Source: Vagococcus luciliae (GTDB taxonomy: Bacteria > Bacillota > Bacilli > Lactobacillales > Vagococcaceae). Taken from it: a stretch of DNA of 64,000 bases. The translations under genes and the position numbers were made by a program. Numbering within the stretch: position 1 is the first letter of the stretch; each line of letters begins with the position of its first letter. The stretch lies in contig NZ_CP102451.1 of NCBI RefSeq assembly GCF_024637875.1, positions 499,001 to 563,000 of the forward strand, given 5' to 3'. Under the pieces are notes generated by a model, which saw only the letters and a list, made by a program, of their open reading frames with translations, was not told where the DNA came from and ran no database searches. Positions 54,251 through 64,000 of the stretch are shown here, piece after piece.

Positions 54251-54430
54251 ATGAGCGAATTAAAAATTACTTTAAAACGTAGTATCATTGGACGTCCTCA
54301 AAACCAACGCGATACAGTGAAAGCTTTAGGCTTGAAAAAAACTAATTCTACAGTTGTTAAACCAAACAACGAAGCAATTAAAGGAATGGTTAACACTATA
54401 TCTCATTTAGTGGACGTTGAAGAAATTTAA
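54251..54430 (+). CDS. rpmD: 50S ribosomal protein L30
   Basis: A 59-residue gene: [20 protein letters not shown] at the start and [10 protein letters not shown] at the end, typical L30. TAAGGGGG lies just before it at the rpsE stop. It fills the expected place between rpsE and rplO. Confidence 0.96.
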   Translation: MSELKITLKRSIIGRPQNQRDTVKALGLKKTNSTVVKPNNEAIKGMVNTISHLVDVEEI

Positions 54431-54473
54431 GTGTAATTTGTAGGTAGACTATTTTTAAGGAGGTGCCGAATAT

Positions 54474-54914
54474 ATGAAACTTCATGAGTTACATCCGGCA
54501 GAAGGATCAAGACATGTACGTAATCGTGTAGGTCGTGGATCATCATCTGGTAACGGTAAAACATCAGGTCGTGGACAAAAAGGTCAAAAATCACGTTCAG
54601 GTGGTGGTGTACGTTTAGGTTTTGAAGGGGGACAAACTCCTTTATTCCGTCGTTTACCAAAACGTGGATTTACTAACATTAACCGTAAAGATTATGCAGT
54701 AATCAACTTAGACGTGTTAAATCGTTTTGAAGATGGTACTGAAGTAACACCAACTACTTTAATTGAAGCAGGAATCGTTAAAAACGAAAAATCAGGAATC
54801 AAAGTTTTAGGTAATGGTGAATTAACTAAAAAATTAACTGTGAAAGCAGCTAAATTCTCTGAATCTGCAAAAACTGCAATTGAAGCAGCTGGTGGGTCAG
54901 TTGAGGTGATCTAA
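54474..54914 (+). CDS. rplO: 50S ribosomal protein L15
   Basis: 146 residues; [20 protein letters not shown], Gly/Arg-rich N-terminal tail ([20 protein letters not shown]) inside the subunit. AAGGAGG precedes it. Stop codon overlaps the secY start (TAATG). Confidence 0.98.
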   Translation: MKLHELHPAEGSRHVRNRVGRGSSSGNGKTSGRGQKGQKSRSGGGVRLGFEGGQTPLFRRLPKRGFTNINRKDYAVINLDVLNRFEDGTEVTPTTLIEAGIVKNEKSGIKVLGNGELTKKLTVKAAKFSESAKTAIEAAGGSVEVI

Positions 54915-56212
54915 TGTTTAAGCTGTTGAAGGATTCGTTTAAGATAGAAAATATCCGTAATAAGATATTTTTTACACTTTTCATTCTCTTCGCGTTTAGA
55001 GTTGGAGCACATATTACAGTACCTGGTGTTGACGCAAAAGCATTAACAAATCTTAATGATTTAGCTTTAATGGCGATGTTCAACACGGTCAGTGGTAATG
55101 CCATGGAGAGATTCTCATTGTTCGCAATGGGGGTATCGCCATACATTACTGCATCTATTATTGTTCAATTACTTCAAATGGATATCGTACCGAAATTTGT
55201 TGAATGGTCAAAACAAGGAGAGGTAGGACGTAGAAAATTAAACCAAGCAACACGTTATATTACGTTGGTGTTAGGTTTTGTTCAATCTATTGCTATCACA
55301 GCTGGTTTTAACCTGTATGCAAATGCCGGACTAGTGAAAAGTCCAAGTGTATTTACGTATGTAAGTATCGGAATCATCTTAACAGCTGGTACCATGTTAG
55401 TTACTTGGATGGGGGAGCAAATATCTGAAAAAGGAATTGGAAATGGTGTCTCAATGATTATCTTTGCTGGGATCATCGCCAGATTCCCATCAAGCATCAA
55501 AGAAATCTATGTAGACTATTTTGTCAATATTGATAAATCTGATATGTGGAAATCTGTATTATTCATACTTGCTTTAGTTATTGCTATTCTTTTAGTAGTA
55601 GTTATGGTAACTTATGTGCAACAAGCAGAAAGAAAGATACCAATTCAATATACAAAACGCGTAGCTGGCGCACCACAAAGTAGTTATTTACCATTAAAAG
55701 TAAATGCGGCAGGAGTTATTCCTGTAATCTTTGCCAGCTCAATTATTGCAACACCACAAGCTATTTTGACTGCCTTTAAAACAACACAAGGTGGAAAAGG
55801 TTGGTTTGACGTGTTGACAACATTGTTTGATTATTCAACTATCCCAGGTGGAATACTTTATACAATTATGATTGTTGCTTTTACATTCTTCTATGCCTTT
55901 GTTCAGGTTAATCCTGAGAAAGTAGCTGAGAATTTGCAGAAGCAAGGAAGTTATATTCCAAGTGTACGACCTGGCCAAGAAACAGAAAAATTCATTTCGT
56001 CTTTATTAATGAGATTAAGTGTTGTTGGATCTGTCTTCTTAGGATTAGTGGCAATTCTACCAATTATTGCGCAAAATATTTGGGGCTTACCTCAATCAAT
56101 TGGATTGGGAGGAACAAGTTTACTGATTGTCATTAGTGTGGCTCTTGAAACAAATAAACAGCTTGAAGGGTTATTGTTGAAGCGTCAGTACACTGGTTTT
56201 ATCAGAGAGTAA
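54914..56212 (+). CDS. secY: Protein translocase subunit SecY
   Basis: SecY is the protein-conducting channel of the Sec system. 432 residues with ten membrane helices; plug and pore region AMGVSPYITASIIVQLLQMD and the C-terminal cytosolic loop KQGSYIPSVRPGQETEKFI that engages SecA. Coupled to rplO by the TAATG overlap. Confidence 0.98.
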   Translation: MFKLLKDSFKIENIRNKIFFTLFILFAFRVGAHITVPGVDAKALTNLNDLALMAMFNTVSGNAMERFSLFAMGVSPYITASIIVQLLQMDIVPKFVEWSKQGEVGRRKLNQATRYITLVLGFVQSIAITAGFNLYANAGLVKSPSVFTYVSIGIILTAGTMLVTWMGEQISEKGIGNGVSMIIFAGIIARFPSSIKEIYVDYFVNIDKSDMWKSVLFILALVIAILLVVVMVTYVQQAERKIPIQYTKRVAGAPQSSYLPLKVNAAGVIPVIFASSIIATPQAILTAFKTTQGGKGWFDVLTTLFDYSTIPGGILYTIMIVAFTFFYAFVQVNPEKVAENLQKQGSYIPSVRPGQETEKFISSLLMRLSVVGSVFLGLVAILPIIAQNIWGLPQSIGLGGTSLLIVISVALETNKQLEGLLLKRQYTGFIRE

Positions 56213-56256
56213 GAGTGTGTGTTGAGGTTTTACCTCAGCACTTTTCTCGAACTTAA

Positions 56257-56922
<666 letters not shown>

Positions 56923-57020
56923 AATGCTCATCTAGTTATCTATTCTATGTCACTCACTATTTCTTACCCGCATTTTTTTCATTGAATTGATGTAGGTATC
57001 TTTTCTTTGTATAGCTTTTA

Positions 57021-57029
57021 TGCTATAAT
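57021..57029 (+). promoter_or_regulatory. infA: Extended -10 promoter before infA
   Basis: TGCTATAAT (TG-n-TATAAT) in the 187-base gap between adk and infA, 81 bases before the infA start. It could give extra transcription of infA and the alpha operon. Confidence 0.6.
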
Positions 57030-57109
57030 ACAAAAGTTGAAATGAAATAGGTGTGAGTACTATTTTTGTCAATTGTCAGATGCAAACACTGTATAAGGAG
57101 GTACTAGTT

Positions 57110-57474
<365 letters not shown>

Positions 57475-57491
57475 AGGAGGTGTAACGAATA

Positions 57492-57857
57492 ATGGCTCGT
57501 ATTGCAGGTGTAGATATTCCTCGTGATAAACGTGTTGTTATTTCGCTTACTTACATTTACGGTATTGGAAAGAAAACTTCTCAAGAAATCTTAAAAGAAG
57601 CAGGAGTTTCTGAAGATATTCGTGTGCGCGATTTAACTAACGAACAAACTGATAGCATCCGTGCTGCAGTAGATAAATTAAAAGTTGAAGGTGACTTACG
57701 TCGTGAAGTGAACTTAAACATCAAACGTTTGATGGAAATTGGTTCATATAGAGGTATGCGTCATCGTCGTGGTTTGCCAACTCGTGGTCAAAACACAAAA
57801 AACAATGCTCGTACTAGAAAAGGACCAGCTCGTTCAATCGCTGGCAAGAAAAAATAA
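57492..57857 (+). CDS. rpsM: 30S ribosomal protein S13
   Basis: 121 residues; [20 protein letters not shown] and a basic tail ([18 protein letters not shown]) that touches P-site tRNA. AAAGGAGG precedes it. Confidence 0.98.
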   Translation: MARIAGVDIPRDKRVVISLTYIYGIGKKTSQEILKEAGVSEDIRVRDLTNEQTDSIRAAVDKLKVEGDLRREVNLNIKRLMEIGSYRGMRHRRGLPTRGQNTKNNARTRKGPARSIAGKKK

Positions 57858-57885
57858 GATTAGAGTGAAGGAGGTTTAAAGCTTC

Positions 57886-58275
57886 ATGGTAGCAAAAAAA
57901 GTTTCAAGAAAACGCCGAGTGAAAAAAAATATTGAAGCAGGTGTGGCACATATCCACTCTACATTCAATAATACAATCGTAATGTTAACTGACGTACATG
58001 GAAATGCAATTGCATGGTCATCTGCAGGTTCATTAGGATTTAAAGGTAGTAAAAAAGCAACTCCATTCGCAGCTCAAATGGCAGCTGAAACTGCAGCAAA
58101 AGCAGCTATGGAACATGGCTTGAAAACTGTTGACGTAACTGTAAAAGGACCTGGTTCTGGTCGTGAAGCAGCTATTCGTTCATTACAAGCAACAGGATTA
58201 GAAGTGACAGCAATTCGTGACGTTACTCCAGTTCCACATAATGGATGTCGCCCTCCAAAACGCCGTCGTGTTTAG
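57886..58275 (+). CDS. rpsK: 30S ribosomal protein S11
   Basis: 129 residues; [20 protein letters not shown] and the C-terminal [13 protein letters not shown]. Platform protein beside the mRNA exit. Confidence 0.98.
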   Translation: MVAKKVSRKRRVKKNIEAGVAHIHSTFNNTIVMLTDVHGNAIAWSSAGSLGFKGSKKATPFAAQMAAETAAKAAMEHGLKTVDVTVKGPGSGREAAIRSLQATGLEVTAIRDVTPVPHNGCRPPKRRRV

Positions 58276-58352
58276 TGAGAGTTTATTCATTGGATAGGAA
58301 TTATAGCGACATTGAACAAGACACTTTCGTTTTGAAAGGGGTATAGACAAGA

Positions 58353-59291
58353 ATGATTGAATTTGAGAAACCAAGAATCACAAAAATCGATGAAGATAGA
58401 GATTATGGCAAGTTCGTCATCGAACCACTTGAAAGAGGATATGGTACGACTTTAGGTAACTCTTTACGCCGTATTTTATTATCGTCTCTACCAGGGGCTG
58501 CCATCACTAATTTACAAATCGATGGTGTGTTGCATGAATTTTCAACTGTCAAAGGTGTACGTGAGGATGTCACTCAAATTATTCTAAATATCAAGGGACT
58601 TGCTTTAAAGCTTTATGCTGATGAAGAAAAGACACTTGAAATTGATATAACTGGCCCAGCTGACGTGACTGCTGGAGATATTCTTACTGACAGTGATGTT
58701 GAAATTATGAATAAGGATTTATTCATTTGTAGCGTTGCTGAAGGTGCGACTTTCCGTGCAAGCTTAACTGTTAAGCCAGGACGTGGTTATGTACAAGCAG
58801 AAGAAAATAAAAGTGAAGATATGCCTATTGGTGTATTACCAGTGGACTCTATCTACACGCCAGTTAATCGTGTAAACTATCAAGTAGAAAATACACGTGT
58901 TGGGCGTCGTGATGATTACGACAAACTAACTTTAGATGTCTGGACAGATGGATCTATCGCTCCACAAGAAGCTATCAGTTTATCTGCTAAAATCTTGACT
59001 GAGCATTTAGATATTTTTGTTAACTTGACTGATGAAGCAAAAAATGCCGAAATCATGATTGAAAAAGAAGAAACACAAAAAGAAAAAATGTTAGAAACAA
59101 CAATCGAAGAGCTTGATTTATCAGTTCGTTCTTATAACTGTTTGAAACGCGCAGGCATCAACACTTTACAAGAATTAACAAATAAATCAGAAGCAGAAAT
59201 GATTAAAGTTCGTAACTTAGGACGTAAATCACTTGAAGAAGTTAAAGCTAAATTAGCCGATCTTTCTCTAGGATTACGCCAAGAGGACTAA
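58353..59291 (+). CDS. rpoA: RNA polymerase alpha subunit
   Basis: 312 residues; N-terminal assembly domain (1 to about 228; [20 protein letters not shown]) and C-terminal UP-element/activator domain (about 245-312; [20 protein letters not shown]), joined by an acidic linker. GAAAGGGG precedes the ATG. Lies between rpsK and rplQ as in other Firmicutes. Confidence 0.99.
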   Translation: MIEFEKPRITKIDEDRDYGKFVIEPLERGYGTTLGNSLRRILLSSLPGAAITNLQIDGVLHEFSTVKGVREDVTQIILNIKGLALKLYADEEKTLEIDITGPADVTAGDILTDSDVEIMNKDLFICSVAEGATFRASLTVKPGRGYVQAEENKSEDMPIGVLPVDSIYTPVNRVNYQVENTRVGRRDDYDKLTLDVWTDGSIAPQEAISLSAKILTEHLDIFVNLTDEAKNAEIMIEKEETQKEKMLETTIEELDLSVRSYNCLKRAGINTLQELTNKSEAEMIKVRNLGRKSLEEVKAKLADLSLGLRQED

Positions 59292-59320
59292 TCTAAACCG
59301 ATTAAAGGAGGGAACACGAC

Positions 59321-59707
59321 GTGAGTTATCGTAAATTAGGTCGCACAAGCAGCCAACGAAAAGCAATGTTACGTGATTTAACAACTGATTTAATTATCAA
59401 TGAACGCATTGAGACAACTGAAGCTCGTGCAAAAGAAATCCGTTCAACAACTGAAAAAATGATTACTTTAGGTAAACGTGGGGATCTTCATGCTCGTCGT
59501 CAAGCAGCAGCATTCGTAAGAAACGAATACTTAGATGATCGTTTAGACGAAAAAGAAGAAACTATCATTGAAGAAAGTGCTTTACAAAAATTATTCAATG
59601 ACTTAGGACCTCGTTATGCTGACCGTCAAGGTGGTTACACACGTATCCTTAAAAAAGGACAACGCCGTGGAGACGCAGCACCAATGGTTATCATTGAACT
59701 TGTTTAA
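59321..59707 (+). CDS. rplQ: 50S ribosomal protein L17
   Basis: 128 residues; [20 protein letters not shown] from a GTG start behind AAAGGAGG. The short Firmicutes form. Last gene of the alpha operon, followed by the L17 downstream element. Confidence 0.98.
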   Translation: MSYRKLGRTSSQRKAMLRDLTTDLIINERIETTEARAKEIRSTTEKMITLGKRGDLHARRQAAAFVRNEYLDDRLDEKEETIIEESALQKLFNDLGPRYADRQGGYTRILKKGQRRGDAAPMVIIELV

Positions 59708-59718
59708 TTTTGATAATT

Positions 59719-59846
59719 GCATCACTTTATAGATGATCTTTTTAGAGTGTTATGATGTTGGAGAGTTTTCTCCGAGTCTAGCTCGGTGCAGTCCTCTGTC
59801 TTTTATGATAGAGGACTTGCGCTCATCATATAAAGTGCTTTTTTTA
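59719..59846 (+). ncRNA. L17 downstream element RNA
   Basis: Directly after rplQ an outer stem CACTTTATA(G)ATGAT (59723-59737) pairs with ATCATATAAAGTG (59825-59837) and is followed by a T run. It encloses hairpins GAGAGTTTTCTC (59761-59772), CCGAG/CTCGG (59772-59786) and GTCCTCT/AGAGGAC (59791-59816). Position and layout fit the Lactobacillales L17 downstream element known from comparative genomics, whose function is unknown. At the least it ends the alpha operon. Confidence 0.75.
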
Positions 59847-59970
59847 TATCATCATTTATGATAAATGGTTATTATACATAAAAATGTTTCTTTGTATCCT
59901 CAAAAAGTTTGAGTTTAGAAAGAAGCATTTTTTAAAAATTAATATGACGTTATTTAAGGAAGGCAGTAAA

Positions 59971-60810
59971 ATGAAAAATCCCTTAATTGAATTAAATAAT
60001 ATATCCTTCCAATATTATGGACAGGAACATAAAGCGTTAAATGATGTATCACTTACCATTAATAAAGGTGAATGGGTAGCGTTAATTGGTCATAATGGAT
60101 CAGGTAAGTCTACCTTAGCAAAAACCATTAATGGTTTAATTTCACCGGAATCTGGTGAAATAAAAGTAAACGGTGAATTATTAACGGAAGAAAATATTTG
60201 GGATATCCGTAAAATGGTTGGGATGGTGTTCCAAAATCCTGACAACCAATTTGTCGGCTCAACCGTTGAAGATGATGTGGCTTTTGGTTTAGAAAATCAA
60301 GGGGTACCTCGTGATGAGATGATTGTAAGGGTCAACAACGCGCTTGAGAGAGTTCGGATGTCTGATTTTAAGATAAAAGAACCAGCTAGATTGTCTGGAG
60401 GACAAAAGCAACGTGTTGCTATTGCGGGGGTGATTGCCTTAGCGCCTGACGTGATTATTTTAGACGAGGCAACATCTATGCTTGATCCACAAGGTAGACA
60501 AGATGTGATTGAAACGATTCGTGCATTGAAAGAAGAAACAAATTTAACAGTTATCTCGATTACACATGATATTGATGAAGCTGCTTATGCTAATCGTGTT
60601 CTTGTAATGAAGCAAGGTGAGATTATCCATGAAGGAACACCGGAAGAAATATTTTCTCATGGTGAGGCATTAATTGGGATGGGGTTAGATATACCATTTC
60701 CCGAAAAATTAAAAGCGTCATTGCGTAAAAAAGGAATTGATGTACCAAATGAGTATTTGACAAGGGAAGGATTGGTGGAATGGCTATGGACATACGGTTT
60801 GAGAAAGTAG
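59971..60810 (+). CDS. ecfA1: Energy-coupling factor transporter ATPase EcfA1
   Basis: One of two ATPases of the group II ECF vitamin/cobalt-type importers. 279 residues; GHNGSGKST (Walker A), Q-loop [16 protein letters not shown] signature, [12 protein letters not shown], switch His in ITHD. ATG 59971 follows AAGGAAGG and gives the normal [10 protein letters not shown]-type start; the open frame upstream lacks a ribosome site. Overlaps ecfA2 by 25 bases. Confidence 0.95.
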   Translation: MKNPLIELNNISFQYYGQEHKALNDVSLTINKGEWVALIGHNGSGKSTLAKTINGLISPESGEIKVNGELLTEENIWDIRKMVGMVFQNPDNQFVGSTVEDDVAFGLENQGVPRDEMIVRVNNALERVRMSDFKIKEPARLSGGQKQRVAIAGVIALAPDVIILDEATSMLDPQGRQDVIETIRALKEETNLTVISITHDIDEAAYANRVLVMKQGEIIHEGTPEEIFSHGEALIGMGLDIPFPEKLKASLRKKGIDVPNEYLTREGLVEWLWTYGLRK

Positions 60811-61664
60811 ATTTTACATATCAACCTAATAGCCCTTTTGAGCAACGTGTTTTGTTTGATATTAACTTAGACATTCCAAGTAATAGCTACAGTGCGATTG
60901 TTGGTCATACTGGTAGTGGGAAATCAACCTTGTTGCAACATTTGAATGCATTACTAAAACCAACAAGTGGGAAAGTATTTATTGGAGACCGAGTGATTAC
61001 TCCTGAGACTAGCAATAAAAATTTAAAGCCAATTCGTAAAAAAGTAGGAATTGTGTTCCAATTTCCTGAATCACAATTATTTGATGAAACAGTTGCTTTA
61101 GATATAGCCTTTGGACCCAAAAATTTTGGTGTGTCTGAAGAAGAAAGTGCACGTCTAGCTAGTGAGATGTTAGAGCTTGTCGGTCTAGATGATAGCTATC
61201 TTGAGCGCTCCCCGTTTGATCTTTCAGGAGGACAAATGCGACGTGTGGCAATTGCGGGAGTGTTGGCAATGGAACCTGAAGTGTTGATTTTAGACGAACC
61301 AACAGCTGGACTTGATCCAAAGGGTAGAAAAGATATGATGGATATGTTCTATAGGTTACATAAAGAAAAAGGCATTGGCATCATATTAGTAACACATTTG
61401 ATGGATGACGTAGCTGAATATGCTGATTTTATGGTCGTTTTAGAAAAAGGAAAAATTCAAAAACAAGGACATCCACGTGATATTTTTAATGATGTAGAAT
61501 GGTTACGCGAAAAACAATTAGGCGTTCCAACAGTGACAGAATTTGCTTTTGATTTAATGAAAAAAGGGATGGAATTTAGTCGCTTACCATTAACCGCAGA
61601 AGAATTATCTGAAGAGCTTTTACCGATACTTGAAAAAAGGCAGGTGCTTTCAGATGATGAATAA
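60786..61664 (+). CDS. ecfA2: Energy-coupling factor transporter ATPase EcfA2
   Basis: Second ECF ATPase, 292 residues; [38 protein letters not shown] and THLMDD. ATG 60786 is preferred because GGTGGA precedes it at six bases and relatives start MDIRF; ATG 60780 is adjacent to that site. Overlaps both neighbours, so the three ecf genes are tightly coupled. Confidence 0.95.
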   Translation: MDIRFEKVDFTYQPNSPFEQRVLFDINLDIPSNSYSAIVGHTGSGKSTLLQHLNALLKPTSGKVFIGDRVITPETSNKNLKPIRKKVGIVFQFPESQLFDETVALDIAFGPKNFGVSEEESARLASEMLELVGLDDSYLERSPFDLSGGQMRRVAIAGVLAMEPEVLILDEPTAGLDPKGRKDMMDMFYRLHKEKGIGIILVTHLMDDVAEYADFMVVLEKGKIQKQGHPRDIFNDVEWLREKQLGVPTVTEFAFDLMKKGMEFSRLPLTAEELSEELLPILEKRQVLSDDE

Positions 61665-62451
61665 ATTGATTTTAGGTCGATACATACCAGGTGACTCTGT
61701 CGTACATCGTATGGATCCCCGGGCTAAGTTATTAGCGAGTTTTTATTTTATTGGCATTATCTTTATTTGTAATAACTTTTTATCATTCGGTGTGATGTTT
61801 GCTTTTACGCTGTTTTGTATCTGGTTGTCGCAAATTAAATTAAGCTTCTTTCTTAAAGGGGTTAAACCATTATTGTGGTTAATTTTATTTACAGTTGGGT
61901 TGCAAGTCCTCTTTACCAGAGGAGGACATGTTTACTTTGAGTGGGGTTGGATAAGTATTAGCCAATTTGGTTTGGTTAATGGGTTCTTTATTTTTACTCG
62001 TTTTGTGTTAATTATTTTCATGTCAACACTCTTAACGTTAACCACACCACCATTGTCCCTCTCAGATGCGATTGAGTATTTACTTAAACCATTGGAAAAA
62101 GTAAAATTTCCAGCACATGAAATTTCATTGATGTTGTCTATTGCGTTACGTTTTGTGCCAACATTGATGGATGAGACAGAAAAAATCATGAATGCGCAAC
62201 GTGCTCGTGGGGTCGATTTTGGCGAAGGAAATTTAATGGATAAGATGAAAGCTATTGTCCCACTCTTAATTCCGTTATTCGTCAGCAGTTTTAACCGGGC
62301 AGAAGAGTTAGCGATTGCGATGGAAGCACGTGGTTATCGTGGTGGCGAAGGACGTACGAAATACCGTGTTCTAAATTGGGATAAAACAGATACACTAGCT
62401 ATGTTATCGTTCGTCGTATTGACGATTGTACTATTATTAGTTAGAAATTAA
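61654..62451 (+). CDS. ecfT: Energy-coupling factor transmembrane protein EcfT
   Basis: The shared membrane part of ECF importers that exchanges substrate-binding S proteins coded elsewhere. 265 residues; [20 protein letters not shown] at the start, about five to six membrane helices, and the two coupling motifs ([13 protein letters not shown] and [12 protein letters not shown]) that grip the two ATPases. ATG 61654 follows CAGGTG. No S component lies here, so this is a shared module. Confidence 0.95.
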   Translation: MMNKLILGRYIPGDSVVHRMDPRAKLLASFYFIGIIFICNNFLSFGVMFAFTLFCIWLSQIKLSFFLKGVKPLLWLILFTVGLQVLFTRGGHVYFEWGWISISQFGLVNGFFIFTRFVLIIFMSTLLTLTTPPLSLSDAIEYLLKPLEKVKFPAHEISLMLSIALRFVPTLMDETEKIMNAQRARGVDFGEGNLMDKMKAIVPLLIPLFVSSFNRAEELAIAMEARGYRGGEGRTKYRVLNWDKTDTLAMLSFVVLTIVLLLVRN

Positions 62452-62461
62452 AACACAAACA

Positions 62462-62486
62462 GCGAGGACTTGTGCCTCGTTTTTTC
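62462..62486 (+). terminator. Terminator after ecfT
   Basis: GCGAGG and CCTCGT around ACTTGTG, followed by a T run. The stem is short, so some readthrough into truA is likely. Confidence 0.6.
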
Positions 62487-62514
62487 ATTGGAAAAAATAA
62501 AGGAGATAAAGTGA

Positions 62515-63279
62515 ATGACAAGATACAAAGCCATTATTAGTTATGATGGAACCAATTATGCTGGTTTCCAGATTCAGCCAAATGCTGTGACCATCCAAGA
62601 AGTCATAGAAGCCACTCTAAAGAGATTGAACAGTGGTAAGCCTGTGACAATCCATCCATCTGGTAGAACGGACTCAGGGGTTCATGCAGTCGGTCAGGTA
62701 ATCCATTTTGATTTGCCACAAAAACGAGATGTTGAAAAATTACGTTTTGCATTGGATACTCAAACGCCAGAAGATATTAGTATTTTAGCGATTGAAGAAG
62801 TGACAGAAGATTTTCATGCGAGATACTTGGCGACAGGCAAAGAATATCACTATCATGTTGATACAGGTAAATCACCTAATCCATTTAAACGGTTGTATGC
62901 AGCACACTATCATTATGAGCTCGATTTAGACGCTATGAGACGTGCTGCTCAGTTTATTGAAGGAGAACATGACTTTAGTGTATTTTGCGCGACAGGAAGT
63001 TCTGTAGAAGATAAAACACGGAATGTCTATAGCGTGACAATAGAAGAAATCGGCGAAGATGAACTATTATTTGTGTTTAAAGGAAATGGATTTTTATATA
63101 AAATGGTGAGAATGCTTGTTGGGACGTTATTAAAAATAGGTAATGGGCAACTGCCAGAAGACGCTATACAACGTGCCCTAGCGAACCAAGACAAGAAAAT
63201 GACAGGTCCAACAGCTCAACCTGAGGGGTTATTTTTAATGAAAGTCGATTATAGTGGCGAGAAAAAGTGTCATAAATAA
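62515..63279 (+). CDS. truA: tRNA pseudouridine synthase A
   Basis: TruA forms pseudouridine at positions 38-40 of the anticodon arm. 254 residues; SGRTDSGVHAVGQV carries the catalytic Asp, and the C-terminal half has FKGNGFLYKMVRMLVGTLL. AAAGGAG precedes the ATG. Sits between the ecf genes and rplM, the usual Firmicutes order. Confidence 0.97.
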   Translation: MTRYKAIISYDGTNYAGFQIQPNAVTIQEVIEATLKRLNSGKPVTIHPSGRTDSGVHAVGQVIHFDLPQKRDVEKLRFALDTQTPEDISILAIEEVTEDFHARYLATGKEYHYHVDTGKSPNPFKRLYAAHYHYELDLDAMRRAAQFIEGEHDFSVFCATGSSVEDKTRNVYSVTIEEIGEDELLFVFKGNGFLYKMVRMLVGTLLKIGNGQLPEDAIQRALANQDKKMTGPTAQPEGLFLMKVDYSGEKKCHK

Positions 63280-63290
63280 TGTGAATTTTG

Positions 63291-63319
63291 TTGACATATC
63301 AACAAAATAAGGATAATAT
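63291..63319 (+). promoter_or_regulatory. Promoter of rplM-rpsI
   Basis: TTGACA (63291-63296), 17-base spacer, TAATAT (63314-63319), 12 bases after the truA stop. Confidence 0.8.
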
Positions 63320-63326
63320 GGTTAGT

Positions 63327-63402
63327 GGTATTGTTTGCCCCACGATGAGCCCCGGAAACTTATTGTGTTATGTCAAACAACAGAAGAAAATTGGAGGAAA
63401 AA
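63327..63402 (+). promoter_or_regulatory. L13 leader RNA (candidate)
   Basis: The leader between the promoter and rplM contains GTTTGCCCCACGATGAGCCC and, further on, TCAAAC, which can close a structured domain (GTTTG with CAAAC). Firmicutes carry an L13 leader here for autogenous control of rplM-rpsI. Confidence 0.55.
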
Positions 63403-63407
63403 CACCC

Positions 63408-63851
63408 ATGCGTACAACATATATGGCCAAAAATGGCGAAGTAGATCGTAAATGGTATGTAGTGGATGCAACAGATGTTCCTTTAGGACGTCTATCAACA
63501 GTTGTAGCATCTATCTTACGTGGAAAAAATAAACCAACATTCACACCACATGTGGATACTGGTGATTATGTAATTGTAATTAATGCTGATAAAGTAAAAT
63601 TAACTGGTAAAAAAGCAACTGACAAAGTATATTACCGTCACAGCCAACATCCAGGTGGTTTGAAATCTATCACTGCTGGTGAACTACGTGATAAAAACTC
63701 TCGTCGTTTAGTTGAGAATTCTATCAAAGGTATGTTACCAAAGAATACTTTAGGACGTAAACAATGGTCTAAATTATTCGTTTATGGTGGAAACGAACAT
63801 CAACAACAAGCTCAAAAACCAGAAGTATTAGACATTACAAACCTAATTTAA
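63408..63851 (+). CDS. rplM: 50S ribosomal protein L13
   Basis: 147 residues; [20 protein letters not shown], then [13 protein letters not shown] and [14 protein letters not shown] 63408 follows TTGGAGG; the frame is open through the leader without a ribosome site. Early 23S binder, co-transcribed with rpsI. Confidence 0.97.
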   Translation: MRTTYMAKNGEVDRKWYVVDATDVPLGRLSTVVASILRGKNKPTFTPHVDTGDYVIVINADKVKLTGKKATDKVYYRHSQHPGGLKSITAGELRDKNSRRLVENSIKGMLPKNTLGRKQWSKLFVYGGNEHQQQAQKPEVLDITNLI

Positions 63852-63864
63852 GGAGGAAAATAGA

Positions 63865-64000
63865 TTGGCTAAAGTACAATATATCGGCACAGGCCGTCGT
63901 AAAAAATCTGTTGCGCGCGTACGCTTAGTACCTGGAACAGGTAAAGTAGTGATGAACAACAAAGACATCGAAGAATATATTCCACATGCTGATTTACGTG
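63865..64000 (+). CDS. rpsI: 30S ribosomal protein S9 (3' end outside window)
   Basis: The first 45 codons: [20 protein letters not shown], then [22 protein letters not shown]. Starts at TTG behind AAGGAGG, 13 bases after rplM. The basic C-terminal tail that reaches P-site tRNA lies beyond the window. Confidence 0.96.
   Translation, partial: MAKVQYIGTGRRKKSVARVRLVPGTGKVVMNNKDIEEYIPHADLR

Noticed and set aside
59884-59970. N-terminal extension of EcfA1
   Set aside because: No ribosome site precedes the upstream ATGs, while AAGGAAGG fits ATG 59971 and relatives start there.

Overview
The window looks like a low-GC Gram-positive chromosome of the Enterococcaceae, most likely Vagococcus or a close relative. 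This rests on A+T-rich coding, AGGAGG ribosome binding sites, a perfect ParB parS site, a T-box ahead of serS, the Lactobacillales-type L17 downstream element, and the gene orders mnmG-rsmG-parA-parB and str-S10-spc-alpha-ecfA1A2T-truA-rplM-rpsI. The genus is inferred from family knowledge; no database search was possible.

Layout. (1) 1-1751: the 3' part of mnmG. (2) About 1713-10104: an 8.4 kb integrated element of phage-satellite type sitting in the 3' end of mnmG. It has a tyrosine integrase, a CI/Cro-like switch with three operator copies, an excisionase-like protein, a primase-polymerase, a P4/D5-type helicase, a nine-copy iteron cluster (probable origin), one protein that fuses a ClpP-type prohead protease to an HK97-type major capsid protein, a candidate cos-like packaging site, and a membrane/coiled-coil cargo gene. 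It has no terminase, portal or tail genes. The displaced native end of mnmG survives at 10105-10152. (3) 10242-18150: a paralogue of the element's cargo gene, parS, rsmG, parA, parB, a DUF951 gene, ychF, a DUF1129 gene, guaB and an L-2-hydroxyacid dehydrogenase. (4) 18207-24639, minus strand: a two-component system, DD-carboxypeptidase, serine hydrolase and MazG-like gene in one apparent operon, followed by a T-box controlled serS. (5) 24799-37885: two tandem rRNA operons and 31 tRNA genes, with a partly duplicated tRNA block at the end. (6) 37959-40726: brnQ, and on the minus strand rpiA and gpmA. (7) 41010-64000: the str, S10, spc and alpha ribosomal protein operons with fusA, tuf, secY, adk, infA and rpoA, the L17 downstream element, the ECF transporter genes ecfA1-ecfA2-ecfT, truA, rplM and the start of rpsI.

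How it works together. Most of the window is the growth core of the genome: translation, protein export, GMP synthesis, chromosome segregation and tRNA modification. Regulatory RNAs are visible at several points: the serS T-box, the S10 and L13 leaders, and the L17 downstream element. The accessory part is the satellite-like element. It has its own integration, repression and replication functions and a capsid gene but no packaging motor or tail, so it probably depends on a helper phage. The most unusual points are the protease-capsid fusion as the only structural gene, the iteron origin and cos-like site on either side of it, the replacement of the host mnmG C-terminus, and a cargo protein whose paralogue lies directly beyond the right attachment site.
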